A DNA stretch of 7,626 bases, taken from the NCBI GenBank assembly GCA_030536675.1, contig JAUNPM010000071.1, positions 1 to 7,626 on the forward strand, read 5' to 3'. Made by a program: the position numbers and the translations under genes. Below, piece after piece: positions 1 through 6,329 of the stretch (positions are counted from its first letter, which is position 1; each line of letters starts with the position of its first letter). Under the pieces are notes generated by a model. The model ran no database searches and was not told where the DNA came from. It worked only from the letters and a program-made list of their open reading frames with translations. This stretch comes from Clostridia bacterium (GTDB taxonomy: Bacteria > Bacillota > Clostridia > Lachnospirales > CAG-274).

Positions 1-715
1 TGAATTTATAGGATTTAACATACAAAATGATATGTTTTCAAATGTAAGCGTAAGACAGGGGCTTGCTCATCTTATACCCAGAGAGGATATTATCAACGAT
101 ATATATATAAATAAAATGACGGAGTCTGTTACTCCCTTAAATCCCGATAATGCTTATACGTCAAAGGTTGGAGAGGATACTTATGAATATGATGCAAACC
201 TTGCAAATACTCTTGTTTCGGCAGGAGGAAAAGGGTTTGGCAGTTTTAATTTCAGTATCCTTGTAAACAGTGAAAATTCAGCAAGAGTTGAAAGTGCAAG
301 GCTTATAAGCGAAGCATTTAACAGTGTGGGAATGAATACAAATGTTGAAGCCGTAAGTTTTGCAGATTACAGTGAAAGGCTTAAAAACGGAGATTTTGAA
401 ATGTATATAGGCGGAGTAAGGCTTAAAGAAAATATGGATATAATGAGCCTTGCGGGAAGCAGCGGAAACATAAATTACGGCAAGTATGCTGATGTAAATA
501 TGGATAAACTTATAGGTGACTGTACCTCCGCTATAAGCGAGGAAGGCTATAAGGCAGCTTTAAATGAACTTAACAAATATATAAGTTCTCAGCTTCCTAT
601 AATAGGAATAGGTTTTAAATCGGAAATTCTTGTAACAAACGACAGAATAAAAGGAGAAAAAACTCCGTCTGTAAATAATATTTACGGAAGTGTATATAAA
701 TGGTATATAGGTTAG
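1..715 (+). CDS. ABC transporter substrate-binding protein, family 5 (C-terminal part, 5' end outside window)
   Basis: This is the C-terminal 237 residues of an extracytoplasmic solute-binding protein of the SBP_bac_5 (oligopeptide/dipeptide/nickel) family, which captures ligand outside the membrane and delivers it to an ABC permease. The reading frame is open from base 2, upstream of the first internal ATG at 32, so that ATG is not the true start and the lipoprotein signal lies outside the window. Family hallmarks seen: an IGFN stretch followed by the VRQGLAHLIPREDI segment (fragment residues about 18-31, matching 'vRqAl..aidR..i'), the YEYDANLANTLVSAGG segment (about 62-77, matching 'YDp..A..LL.eaG'), an amphipathic helix leading to GMNTNVEAVSF, and a final QLPIIGIGF strand before a short C-terminal domain. 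The ligand cannot be read from this fragment. No permease or ATPase gene is in view. The stop codon lies 10 nt before the next gene, so co-transcription with the GalT-like gene is likely. Confidence 0.85.
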   Translation, partial: EFIGFNIQNDMFSNVSVRQGLAHLIPREDIINDIYINKMTESVTPLNPDNAYTSKVGEDTYEYDANLANTLVSAGGKGFGSFNFSILVNSENSARVESARLISEAFNSVGMNTNVEAVSFADYSERLKNGDFEMYIGGVRLKENMDIMSLAGSSGNINYGKYADVNMDKLIGDCTSAISEEGYKAALNELNKYISSQLPIIGIGFKSEILVTNDRIKGEKTPSVNNIYGSVYKWYIG

Positions 716-725
716 AGGTGAAAAA

Positions 726-1658
726 ATGCTTGATAATAATAAAACAATGGTTAAGAGATGCTTTCTTACGGGAGAATATGTATTTTATGCTACCGACAGG
801 GCGAAAAGACCTCACAGCTATAAAAGGGACAGTGTTAAGCTGACTCCTAAGGAGTATTGTCCTTTTTGCCCCGAAAACAGTCATATGACTCCAAAGCCTG
901 TTTATGACGACGGACTTATTAAAATAGTACCCAATAAATATCCTTTTGTTCATACAAATGAGGATACTTACGGCGTGCACGATGTTGTCATAGATACAAA
1001 TATTCACGATGAAAAGCTGGTGGATTTCAGCAATGAACATATAAGCCGACTTATAAGGGTGCTTAAAGAAAGGTTTATTCAGCTTGAGGGTGATGAAAAA
1101 AGCAAATATGTCCAGATATTTAAAAATCAGGGAATGGAGGCGGGAGCAAGTCAGTCACATTCTCACTGGCAAATAGCTTCCCTGCCTGTTGTTCCTCTTA
1201 AAATGGAGCATTTGCTTCAGGTGCTTAAAAAATACTATGATGAGAATAACAAATGCTATTTTTGCAGCATTGATTTCGGAACAAGAATTGTTGAAGAAAA
1301 TGACAGCTTTATAACATATATACCTGCCGACGGTAAATTTCCTTACGGTATGGATATACTTCCAAAAAAACACTTGGTTTCAATAAAGGAATTCGGAGAA
1401 AAGGAAATTGAGGACTATGGTATTATATTGAGAAATTCTCTTAAAAGGCTTATTGCCATAAGACCCGGCATTGCTTATAACCTATGTCTTTACTCCGCAC
1501 CGAGAGATGAAGACTGTCACCGATATTTTCATTTTTATACTCAGATAATTCCGAGAATAGGGCATATGGCAGGCTTTGAGTTTAGTACCGGCTGTTATAT
1601 AAATTCCGTATTGCCCGAAGTCGGTGCGGAGGAGCTGAGAAACGCTGTAATAGATTGA
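726..1658 (+). CDS. GalT-type HIT-superfamily nucleotidyltransferase (galactose-1-phosphate uridylyltransferase-like)
   Basis: This 310-residue protein has the two-half architecture of class I galactose-1-phosphate uridylyltransferase, an enzyme that moves a nucleotidyl group between sugar phosphates through a uridylylated His. Seen: CPFC at 45-48, a 'PNKYPF' segment at 69-74, H94 in the 'HDVVIDTNIH' stretch, and AGAS at 139-142 followed by HSH at 145-147 with Gln149. By alignment from memory to E. coli GalT, C45, C48, H94 and H145 would be the zinc ligands and H147 the nucleophile (E. coli H166). The second half has CYFC at 177-180, 'ILPKKH' at 211-216, and a C-terminal segment 'QIIPR...AGFEFSTG..IN...PE' at 273-298, typical of the archaeal/Thermotoga-type GalT branch and of ADP-glucose phosphorylase relatives. 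The HxH usual in the segment before 'IIPR' reads H269-F-Y271, so one His is Tyr. The RBS gaggtg starts 11 nt before the ATG. No galK or galE is in view, so the substrate is open; family assignment is firm, exact reaction is not. Confidence 0.8.
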   Translation: MLDNNKTMVKRCFLTGEYVFYATDRAKRPHSYKRDSVKLTPKEYCPFCPENSHMTPKPVYDDGLIKIVPNKYPFVHTNEDTYGVHDVVIDTNIHDEKLVDFSNEHISRLIRVLKERFIQLEGDEKSKYVQIFKNQGMEAGASQSHSHWQIASLPVVPLKMEHLLQVLKKYYDENNKCYFCSIDFGTRIVEENDSFITYIPADGKFPYGMDILPKKHLVSIKEFGEKEIEDYGIILRNSLKRLIAIRPGIAYNLCLYSAPRDEDCHRYFHFYTQIIPRIGHMAGFEFSTGCYINSVLPEVGAEELRNAVID

Positions 1659-1709
1659 TATTACCTTTGATAAATTTAATATAAACGGTTTGTTTAAGGA
1701 GGCTTTATA

Positions 1710-2651
1710 ATGAGCTTTGTAAAACTGGGGATACTTGCGGGAGGAAGCTCTGCTGAAAGGGAGGTTTCTTTTAAGTCCTGCGAAAACCTTGTAAATACTC
1801 TTGATAAAAATAAGTATGATATACATATATATTCACTGCGTTCTGAAAATGACAAGGAGTGGATATATGAAATTATGAAAGATGAGCCTGATGTTGTAGT
1901 AAGTGCTCTTCACGGCGGCTTAGGTGAAAACGGATCAATACAGGGGCTTTTGAACTGTATCAATGTACCATATATAGGAAGCAAGGTTCTTGCAAGTGCT
2001 TTGTGTATAGACAAAAAAAGGGCAAAAACCGTGCTTGAAGCAAATCACATACAGACAGCTGCCGATGTTTTTATAAAAAAAGGGGAAAGCGTAGGCTTAT
2101 ACGGTGATGAAATAAGGCAGATAGGATTTCCTATTATAGTAAAGCCCAATAAGGGCGGTTCAAGTATAGGCATTGAAATTGTTACAAATTTTGAAGAGCT
2201 GGATAATGCCGTTAAAAATATTGAGAAAAAATATAATGATGACGCATTGGCAGAAAAATTTATAAAAGGTAAAGAAATAACCTGCTGTGTTTTTGAAAAT
2301 GGCGGCAATGCAGAGGTTATGGCTGTCCTTGAGGTAAATAAAAAGGGTGAGATATTTGACTATGAGGATAAGTATGAAAGGGGAGTTTCATCTGCTCTTT
2401 CAAAAATGCCCGAATTTATGCAGGATATGGTAAAAACCATAGCCGCAAAAGCATTTAAATTGTTAAAATGCAATGGATATGCCTGTGTGGATATGATAGT
2501 TATGGAAGAACAAATTTATGTTATTGAAGTAAATACACTGCCTGGGCTTACGGAAAATAGTCTTATACCTAAAGCCTGCCAAAGCTATGGTATCAAATTC
2601 GGTGATTTTATGGATATGATGATAGGAAATGAAATTAATGTAAATAAATAA
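1710..2651 (+). CDS. ddl: D-alanine--D-alanine ligase
   Basis: This 313-residue ATP-grasp enzyme would join two D-Ala molecules with ATP in the cytoplasm to supply the D-Ala-D-Ala end of the peptidoglycan stem peptide. Signature segments appear in order: GGSSAEREVS (11-20), ALHGGLGENGSIQG (66-79), YIGSKVLASALCIDKKRAK (88-106), VKPNKGGSSIG (144-154), the E-F-I-K-G-K-E patch (182-189), YEDKY (218-222), and EVNTLPGLTENSLIPK (273-288). By recall of E. coli DdlB, E16, S151 and Y222 match the E15/S150/Y216 triad, and D261, E273 and N275 match the magnesium ligands D257, E270 and N272. The KY pair at 221-222 favours a D-Ala-D-Ala rather than D-Ala-D-Lac ligase. Odd point: residue 259 is Cys where DdlB has Arg255 ('xRxD'). 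The start is set by AAGGAGG at 1696-1702, 7 nt before the ATG. It lies 51 nt after the GalT-like gene and ends 13 nt before a terminator hairpin. Confidence 0.93.
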   Translation: MSFVKLGILAGGSSAEREVSFKSCENLVNTLDKNKYDIHIYSLRSENDKEWIYEIMKDEPDVVVSALHGGLGENGSIQGLLNCINVPYIGSKVLASALCIDKKRAKTVLEANHIQTAADVFIKKGESVGLYGDEIRQIGFPIIVKPNKGGSSIGIEIVTNFEELDNAVKNIEKKYNDDALAEKFIKGKEITCCVFENGGNAEVMAVLEVNKKGEIFDYEDKYERGVSSALSKMPEFMQDMVKTIAAKAFKLLKCNGYACVDMIVMEEQIYVIEVNTLPGLTENSLIPKACQSYGIKFGDFMDMMIGNEINVNK

Positions 2652-2664
2652 GGTGTTTTTAGGC

Positions 2665-2710
2665 TGTGGCTGAAACAAAGGAAATTGTTTCAGCCACATA
2701 TTTTTATTTT
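2665..2710 (+). terminator. Intrinsic terminator of the ddl operon
   Basis: A perfect 14-bp inverted repeat (2665-2678 with 2685-2698, left arm TGTGGCTGAAACAA) encloses a 6-nt loop and is followed by TATTTTTATTTT. This is a textbook rho-independent terminator for plus-strand transcripts leaving ddl. The T-run covers the last codons and stop of the convergent protease gene. On the minus strand the hairpin is followed by GCCTAAAAAC with no U-run, so it is probably a weaker stop in that direction. Confidence 0.93.
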
Positions 2711-3888
2711 GTAAGTTCGTTTATTGCTGTAATAAGCTGCTTATCATTTTGGGTATCACAGGTTACTTTATTACTTGAAAGTGTTGTGTATTCATAGTCT
2801 GTTGGATTATCAACTTCTATGTCGGGGGCTATACCCTTGCCGTCTATACAAACACCATTTGGCGTATAGTATTTTGAAGTTGTAAGTTTAACTGCGCTTC
2901 CGTCATTAAGAGGTAATGTGGTTTGAACTACTCCCTTGCCATAGGTGTTTTTGCCTATTATTATGCCCTTGCCCGTATCCTTGATTGCGGCAGTCAAAAG
3001 CTCGGAGGCTGACGCACTGTTTTCATTTACCAGAACGGCAAGAGGAATATCAAGCTCACCTTGGGAGGATCTTATATATTCTTTTTTGCCGTTTTTATCT
3101 TCTGTGTATGTTATTATACCTTCGGGAATAATGTCATCAGCAATTTCTGATACTATGTCCAAAAGACCTCCCGGATTGTTTCTGAGATCGATAATAAGAC
3201 TTGTTATTCCCTGATCTCTTAAATCCTCATAAACCTCTTTGTACTGGTCATATGTAACGGATTCAAACCCTTCTATCTTAATATAGCCTATATTGTTATC
3301 AAGTACCGTGCCGCCTACTGTAGGTACGTCTACGTGACCTCTTGTTACCTTTGCGTCAAATGTTTCCGTGCCTCTTTTTATTGTAAGTGTAATTTCTGTT
3401 CCTTCTTCTCCTCTTATTTTATCAATAGCGTCTGAATAGTTATCATAATTTACAACTGTTCCGTCAACCTTTAATATTTTATCTCCTGCCTTAAGTCCTG
3501 CTTTTGCGGCGGGAGAGTTTTCATAGGTTGACACAATATAAATTGAATAATCATCAGGGTCAATGGAGGTTTTTGCGCCTATTCCCGCATAATTACCGCT
3601 TGTGCTTATTTTGTAGGATTCAAAGTCCTCAGCTGATATGTAACGAGAATATTTGTCTGTTGCCAAAGCTACCATTCCCGTGTAAAGACCTTCGTATATT
3701 TCATTTTCGTCGATATCATCAACGTAATTATCCTTCATAAGATTGTAAATGGTTTTTTCCTTTGTTTCATAGTTTATTTCTTTTTTAATAAGCGTCCTGT
3801 AGCCTATTTGGGCGGTATTAAAAACAAGTATTGCTGCAATTGTTATGAGTATTCCAAAGAACACTCCTTTTTTTGTATCATTATTCAT
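2704..3888 (-). CDS. S41-family carboxy-terminal processing protease (Ctp) with PDZ domain
   Basis: This 394-residue membrane-anchored serine protease belongs to the CtpA/CtpB/Prc group, which degrades or trims proteins on the outer face of the membrane after C-terminal recognition. Seen in order: basic N-terminus and one hydrophobic helix (about 8-25) acting as an uncleaved anchor; a helical Ctp N-terminal region (about 40-95) containing the 'DKYSRYIS' segment; a PDZ domain (about 98-175) with 'SPAAKAGLKAGDKILKVDG'; and the protease core (about 190-360) with 'GYIKIEGF', 'LIIDLRNNPGG' (231-241), 'NENSASASEL' (288-297) and 'GKNTYGKGVVQ' (312-322). Spacing matches Bacillus CtpB: S293 nucleophile, K318 general base 25 residues on, Q322 four further. 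All three are present, so the enzyme should be active. The start is supported by AAGGAG (plus-strand 3897-3902), 8 nt before the ATG. It begins 30 nt after the MATE gene stop, suggesting one transcript. Substrate unknown; no sporulation partner is in view. Confidence 0.92.
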   Translation of the reverse strand: MNNDTKKGVFFGILITIAAILVFNTAQIGYRTLIKKEINYETKEKTIYNLMKDNYVDDIDENEIYEGLYTGMVALATDKYSRYISAEDFESYKISTSGNYAGIGAKTSIDPDDYSIYIVSTYENSPAAKAGLKAGDKILKVDGTVVNYDNYSDAIDKIRGEEGTEITLTIKRGTETFDAKVTRGHVDVPTVGGTVLDNNIGYIKIEGFESVTYDQYKEVYEDLRDQGITSLIIDLRNNPGGLLDIVSEIADDIIPEGIITYTEDKNGKKEYIRSSQGELDIPLAVLVNENSASASELLTAAIKDTGKGIIIGKNTYGKGVVQTTLPLNDGSAVKLTTSKYYTPNGVCIDGKGIAPDIEVDNPTDYEYTTLSSNKVTCDTQNDKQLITAINELTK

Positions 3889-3918
3889 AAAACACGCTCC
3901 TTAATAAAAAAATGCTGT

Positions 3919-5256
3919 TTATATTATTGTATTAGCCCATTTTAATTTAAGAACTCTCCATTCGCTGAAAATCATTTTAAAAACTTCTTCGGAATAAACC
4001 AAAGCAAATGTTATGTAAATGGGCAGACCTAATACCATAGAACCTAAAAATGCCATTGGCACTCCTACAAGCCAAACACTGCCCATATCCATAATAAGTC
4101 CCGCAAGAGTGTCGCCGCCGCTTCGCAATATGCCTACAATGTTTGTATAATTAATGTTTTTGAATACAATGCCTGCCGCAACTATGTAGAGCATATATAA
4201 AGCATATTTTTTGCCCAGTTCATCAATATCAAAAAAGCTGACTATAAGAGGCACGCAAACTGCAAGTATTGCTCCTGATGCAAGAGAAAAAAGAATTGAA
4301 AGTGACTTTCCCTTTTTGGAATAATCTATGGCTTTTTCTCTGTCACCTGCACCTAATGTGTTGCTTAATATTATACCGCAGGCGGCGCCTACACCCATAC
4401 CTGCAACGGCAAACAAATTCTGCACGGAGCTTGAGACCTGAACTGCTGCCTGTGCTATTGTTCCGCTGTATTTATAGGCTATGTTGTAGCTTGATGTGCC
4501 CAGTGCCCAGAAAAATTCGTTTAAAAATACGGGAAGCGCAATGACAAGATATTTTTTTATAAAATTTATGTCTATGGATATATAATCCTTTAAGCTGCCT
4601 ATAATTGGGAGATTTCTTACTCTTACAAGAGAAAGCTGTACGGCAAGTTCAATTGTTCTTGAGCATATTGTGCCGAATGCCGCACCTCTTACACCCATAT
4701 TCATTTTGAACATAAATATGTAGTTTAAGGTTATGTTTGACACAAGGGCTATAAATGTAGTAACCATTGGCTGAGCCGCTTTGCCTATTGCTTTAAGAGA
4801 TACGTTTACAACATTAGTAAATGCAGTTAAAAAATAACTGAATGCAACAATAACAAGATAGCCTGCACCAAGAGATATTACATTGCTGTCCTTAGAATAT
4901 ATGCTTAACAGCTGTTTAGGGAAAAATGCGGCGCCTATAAAAAATATAAGAGCACAGCTTTCAACAAAAAGAAGAGCCATACCTAAAACCCGCCTGACAC
5001 CCCTAATGTCGCTGTTTCCCCAATATTGAGCCATAAATATTGAAGCTCCGCTTGATATGCCGAAGCAGCATAGGTTAAAAAGAAAAAATATCTGATTGCT
5101 TAAGCCTATTGCCGCTACGCTTTCGGCACCCAGCTTGCCTGCCATAAATGTATCCATTATGTTAATAAGGGAATTTATAAGCTCATTAAGCATTATAGGC
5201 AGTGCGAGCGCCGTTATGTTCCTGAGAAACACCTTGTCTTTAAATAATCCATTCAT
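3919..5256 (-). CDS. MATE-family efflux transporter
   Basis: This 445-residue polytopic membrane protein of the multidrug and toxic compound extrusion family would export cationic or organic compounds using a sodium or proton gradient. The sequence is almost entirely hydrophobic segments compatible with 12 membrane helices in two six-helix halves. Family segments include 'ALALPIMLNELINSLINIMDTFMAG' in pieces at 17-40 (the usual 'lP.~~~~l~~~l~~~~D~~~vg' start), 'LGAESVAAIGLSNQI' (42-56), 'GASIFMAQYWG' (70-80), the half-two repeat 'ALPVFLNEFFWALG' (240-253) and 'GILRSGGDT' (375-383), and length is normal. The half-one aspartate D35 and the second-half segment are present, but I cannot assign the coupling ion. 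A weak AGAGG lies about 11 nt before the ATG. It is the first gene of a probable two-gene operon with the Ctp protease and is divergent from the SDR gene. Drug or metabolite specificity cannot be read from the sequence. Confidence 0.93.
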   Translation of the reverse strand: MNGLFKDKVFLRNITALALPIMLNELINSLINIMDTFMAGKLGAESVAAIGLSNQIFFLFNLCCFGISSGASIFMAQYWGNSDIRGVRRVLGMALLFVESCALIFFIGAAFFPKQLLSIYSKDSNVISLGAGYLVIVAFSYFLTAFTNVVNVSLKAIGKAAQPMVTTFIALVSNITLNYIFMFKMNMGVRGAAFGTICSRTIELAVQLSLVRVRNLPIIGSLKDYISIDINFIKKYLVIALPVFLNEFFWALGTSSYNIAYKYSGTIAQAAVQVSSSVQNLFAVAGMGVGAACGIILSNTLGAGDREKAIDYSKKGKSLSILFSLASGAILAVCVPLIVSFFDIDELGKKYALYMLYIVAAGIVFKNINYTNIVGILRSGGDTLAGLIMDMGSVWLVGVPMAFLGSMVLGLPIYITFALVYSEEVFKMIFSEWRVLKLKWANTII

Positions 5257-5283
5257 AATTTTATTTTCCTCTTGCTTTTTTTA

Positions 5284-5311
5284 TTGTCATAAGATATGAT
5301 AACACTATAAA
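5284..5311 (+). promoter_or_regulatory. Predicted sigma-A-type promoter for the SDR gene
   Basis: TTGTCA (5284-5289) and TATAAA (5306-5311) are separated by 16 bp, each a 5/6 match to consensus. Transcription would start near 5318, leaving a leader of about 50 nt that includes AAGGAG at 5353-5358. The elements interleave with those of the opposite promoter, so the two probably cannot be occupied by polymerase at once. Confidence 0.5.
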
Positions 5312-5324
5312 GAAAAATTTGCAA
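5296..5324 (-). promoter_or_regulatory. Predicted sigma-A-type promoter for the MATE/protease pair
   Basis: On the minus strand, TTGCAA (plus 5319-5324) is followed after 17 bp by TATCAT (plus 5296-5301), a 4/6 and 5/6 match to the -35 and -10 consensus. Transcription would start near plus 5289, giving a leader of about 33 nt before the MATE start codon. Prediction from sequence only. Confidence 0.5.
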
Positions 5325-5367
5325 CGGTGATATTTTCTTTTAATATAAATTTAAGGAGTGTGATAAA

Positions 5368-6105
5368 ATGCTGGGGAATAAAACTGTGTTTGTAACAGGC
5401 TCTTCAAGGGGAATAGGAAAAGCCATAGCAGCTCTTTTTGCTGTGGAAGGATATAATGTTGCCATAATGTGCAGGACTTCTAAAAGGGAGCTTGAGGAAA
5501 CAGAGAAGGAGCTTAAAGTATATACGCCAAATGTAATAGCTCTTATGGGGGATCTGTCAGAATACAAAACGGCAAGAAATGCCGTGACGGAAATTGAGAG
5601 AAAATTCGGCTGTATAGATGTGCTTGTAAATAATGCGGGAATATCATATGTTGGACTTTTTAACACAATGCGCCCGGAGGAATGGAAAAGGGTCATTGAT
5701 ACAAATTTTAATTCGGTCATTAACTGCACTCACGCTGTTATACAAAATATGATAAGGGTCCACAGAGGTAATATAATAAACATATCTTCAATGTGGGGGG
5801 AGCTTGGCGCTTCCTGTGAGGCTGTATATTCGGCAACAAAGGGTGCCGTTAATTCGTTTACAAAGGCTATGGCAAAGGAGCTTGCACCAAGCAATATAAG
5901 AGTCAATGCAATATCCTGCGGTGTTATAGATACAAAAATGAATGCTTTCCTTTCTCCTGCGGAAAAAATGGCATTAAAGGAGGAAATACCTTTAGGAAGG
6001 TTTGGAAATGCCGAAGAGGTGGCAAAGCTGGCTCTTTATTTGGCTGAAAAGGACAGTGGATATATTACGGGACAGATAATAAATATTGACGGCGGAATGA
6101 CATAA
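5368..6105 (+). CDS. SDR-family oxidoreductase, FabG-like (3-oxoacyl-ACP reductase type)
   Basis: This 245-residue classical short-chain dehydrogenase/reductase is a cytosolic NAD(P)-dependent enzyme that reduces a keto group or oxidises an alcohol. Seen: the cofactor glycine motif TGSSRGIG (10-17), D62 in 'GDLS', NNAG (88-91), N113 in 'DTNFNS', catalytic S141, and Y154 with K158 in 'YSATK', so the full Asn-Ser-Tyr-Lys tetrad is intact. The C-terminus 'GQIINIDGGMT' is typical of FabG. The basic residue R36 after the second strand hints at NADPH preference. Length is normal for FabG (about 245). AAGGAG sits 9 nt before the ATG. It stands alone, not within a fatty-acid synthesis cluster, so it may be a stand-alone reductase of unknown substrate rather than the housekeeping FabG. 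It is divergent from the MATE pump and separated from moxR by 224 bp. Confidence 0.88.
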   Translation: MLGNKTVFVTGSSRGIGKAIAALFAVEGYNVAIMCRTSKRELEETEKELKVYTPNVIALMGDLSEYKTARNAVTEIERKFGCIDVLVNNAGISYVGLFNTMRPEEWKRVIDTNFNSVINCTHAVIQNMIRVHRGNIINISSMWGELGASCEAVYSATKGAVNSFTKAMAKELAPSNIRVNAISCGVIDTKMNAFLSPAEKMALKEEIPLGRFGNAEEVAKLALYLAEKDSGYITGQIINIDGGMT

Positions 6106-6149
6106 TGCAAAGTGTTTTAAAACTTTTTCAGCTGATATGTCTGATTTCA

Positions 6150-6208
6150 AAGTGAAGTGCACATTCAAATGTTGGTTTATTTTTTAATGTTTGGGGTGCA
6201 CTTTACTT
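6150..6208. other. Long imperfect hairpin of unknown role in the SDR-moxR intergenic region
   Basis: Positions 6150-6162 (AAGTGAAGTGCAC) pair with 6196-6208 (GTGCACTTTACTT) over 13 bp with one G-U. A second helix inside, 6166-6173 with 6186-6193 (CAAATGTT/AATGTTTG, two wobbles), leaves a 12-nt T-rich loop. Outside it, AGCTG (6130-6134) can pair with CAGCT (6213-6217), directly before C then TTTTT at 6219-6223. It could be an untidy terminator for the SDR transcript, a small structured RNA or a degenerate miniature repeat. The 5' part, 6106-6149, holds nothing else I can name beyond a short near-palindrome at 6109-6127. Confidence 0.5.
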
Positions 6209-6254
6209 ATGACAGCTCTTTTTATTAAGATTTGTTTAATTATTTTAAAGTCTA

Positions 6255-6285
6255 TTGACTTTGAGTAAGGTCTAAGTGTTATATT
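6255..6285 (+). promoter_or_regulatory. Promoter with MerR-family operator architecture upstream of the moxR-like gene
   Basis: The -35 TTGACT (6255-6260) and -10 TATATT (6280-6285) are each 5/6 to consensus but are 19 bp apart, longer than the usual 17. The spacer region carries a dyad, CTTTGA (6259-6264) and TCTAAG (6271-6276), separated by 6 bp and differing from a perfect inverted repeat at one position. An over-long spacer filled by a dyad is the hallmark of promoters that MerR-family activators untwist. Transcription would start near 6292, about 38 nt before the moxR start codon. No merR gene is in the window. Confidence 0.55.
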
Positions 6286-6329
6286 TAAATAAAAGAGATC
6301 AGTAAAATATATTATAGAGGAAGGACGCT

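Noticed and set aside
615..1040. Minus-strand open frame of 141 codons across the binding-protein/GalT-like junction
   Set aside because: It lies antisense to two well-supported genes, has no family likeness and no ribosome binding site; it is an antisense shadow.
1659..1709. Gap between the GalT-like gene and ddl considered for an internal promoter or riboswitch
   Set aside because: Only 51 AT-rich bases with a ribosome binding site; I could not find a convincing -35/-10 pair or a stable hairpin.
2665..2698. The ddl hairpin considered as an insertion-sequence terminal repeat or bidirectional terminator
   Set aside because: The arms are adjacent across a 6-nt loop with a T-run on one side only, which is what a one-way intrinsic terminator looks like.
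5340..5729. Minus-strand open frame of 129 codons opposite the SDR gene
   Set aside because: It is antisense to clear SDR motifs (glycine motif and NNAG) and its translation resembles no family.
6109..6128. Near-palindrome around GTTTTAAAAC just after the SDR stop, considered as a terminator
   Set aside because: The repeat has no room for a loop and has an A/T-rich stem, so it would not form a stable terminator hairpin; it could at most be a protein-binding site.
6105..6155. A 16-codon open frame starting at the ATG that overlaps the SDR stop codon
   Set aside because: It has no ribosome binding site of its own, no recognisable features, and ends inside the long hairpin; overlap of ATAATG is expected by chance.
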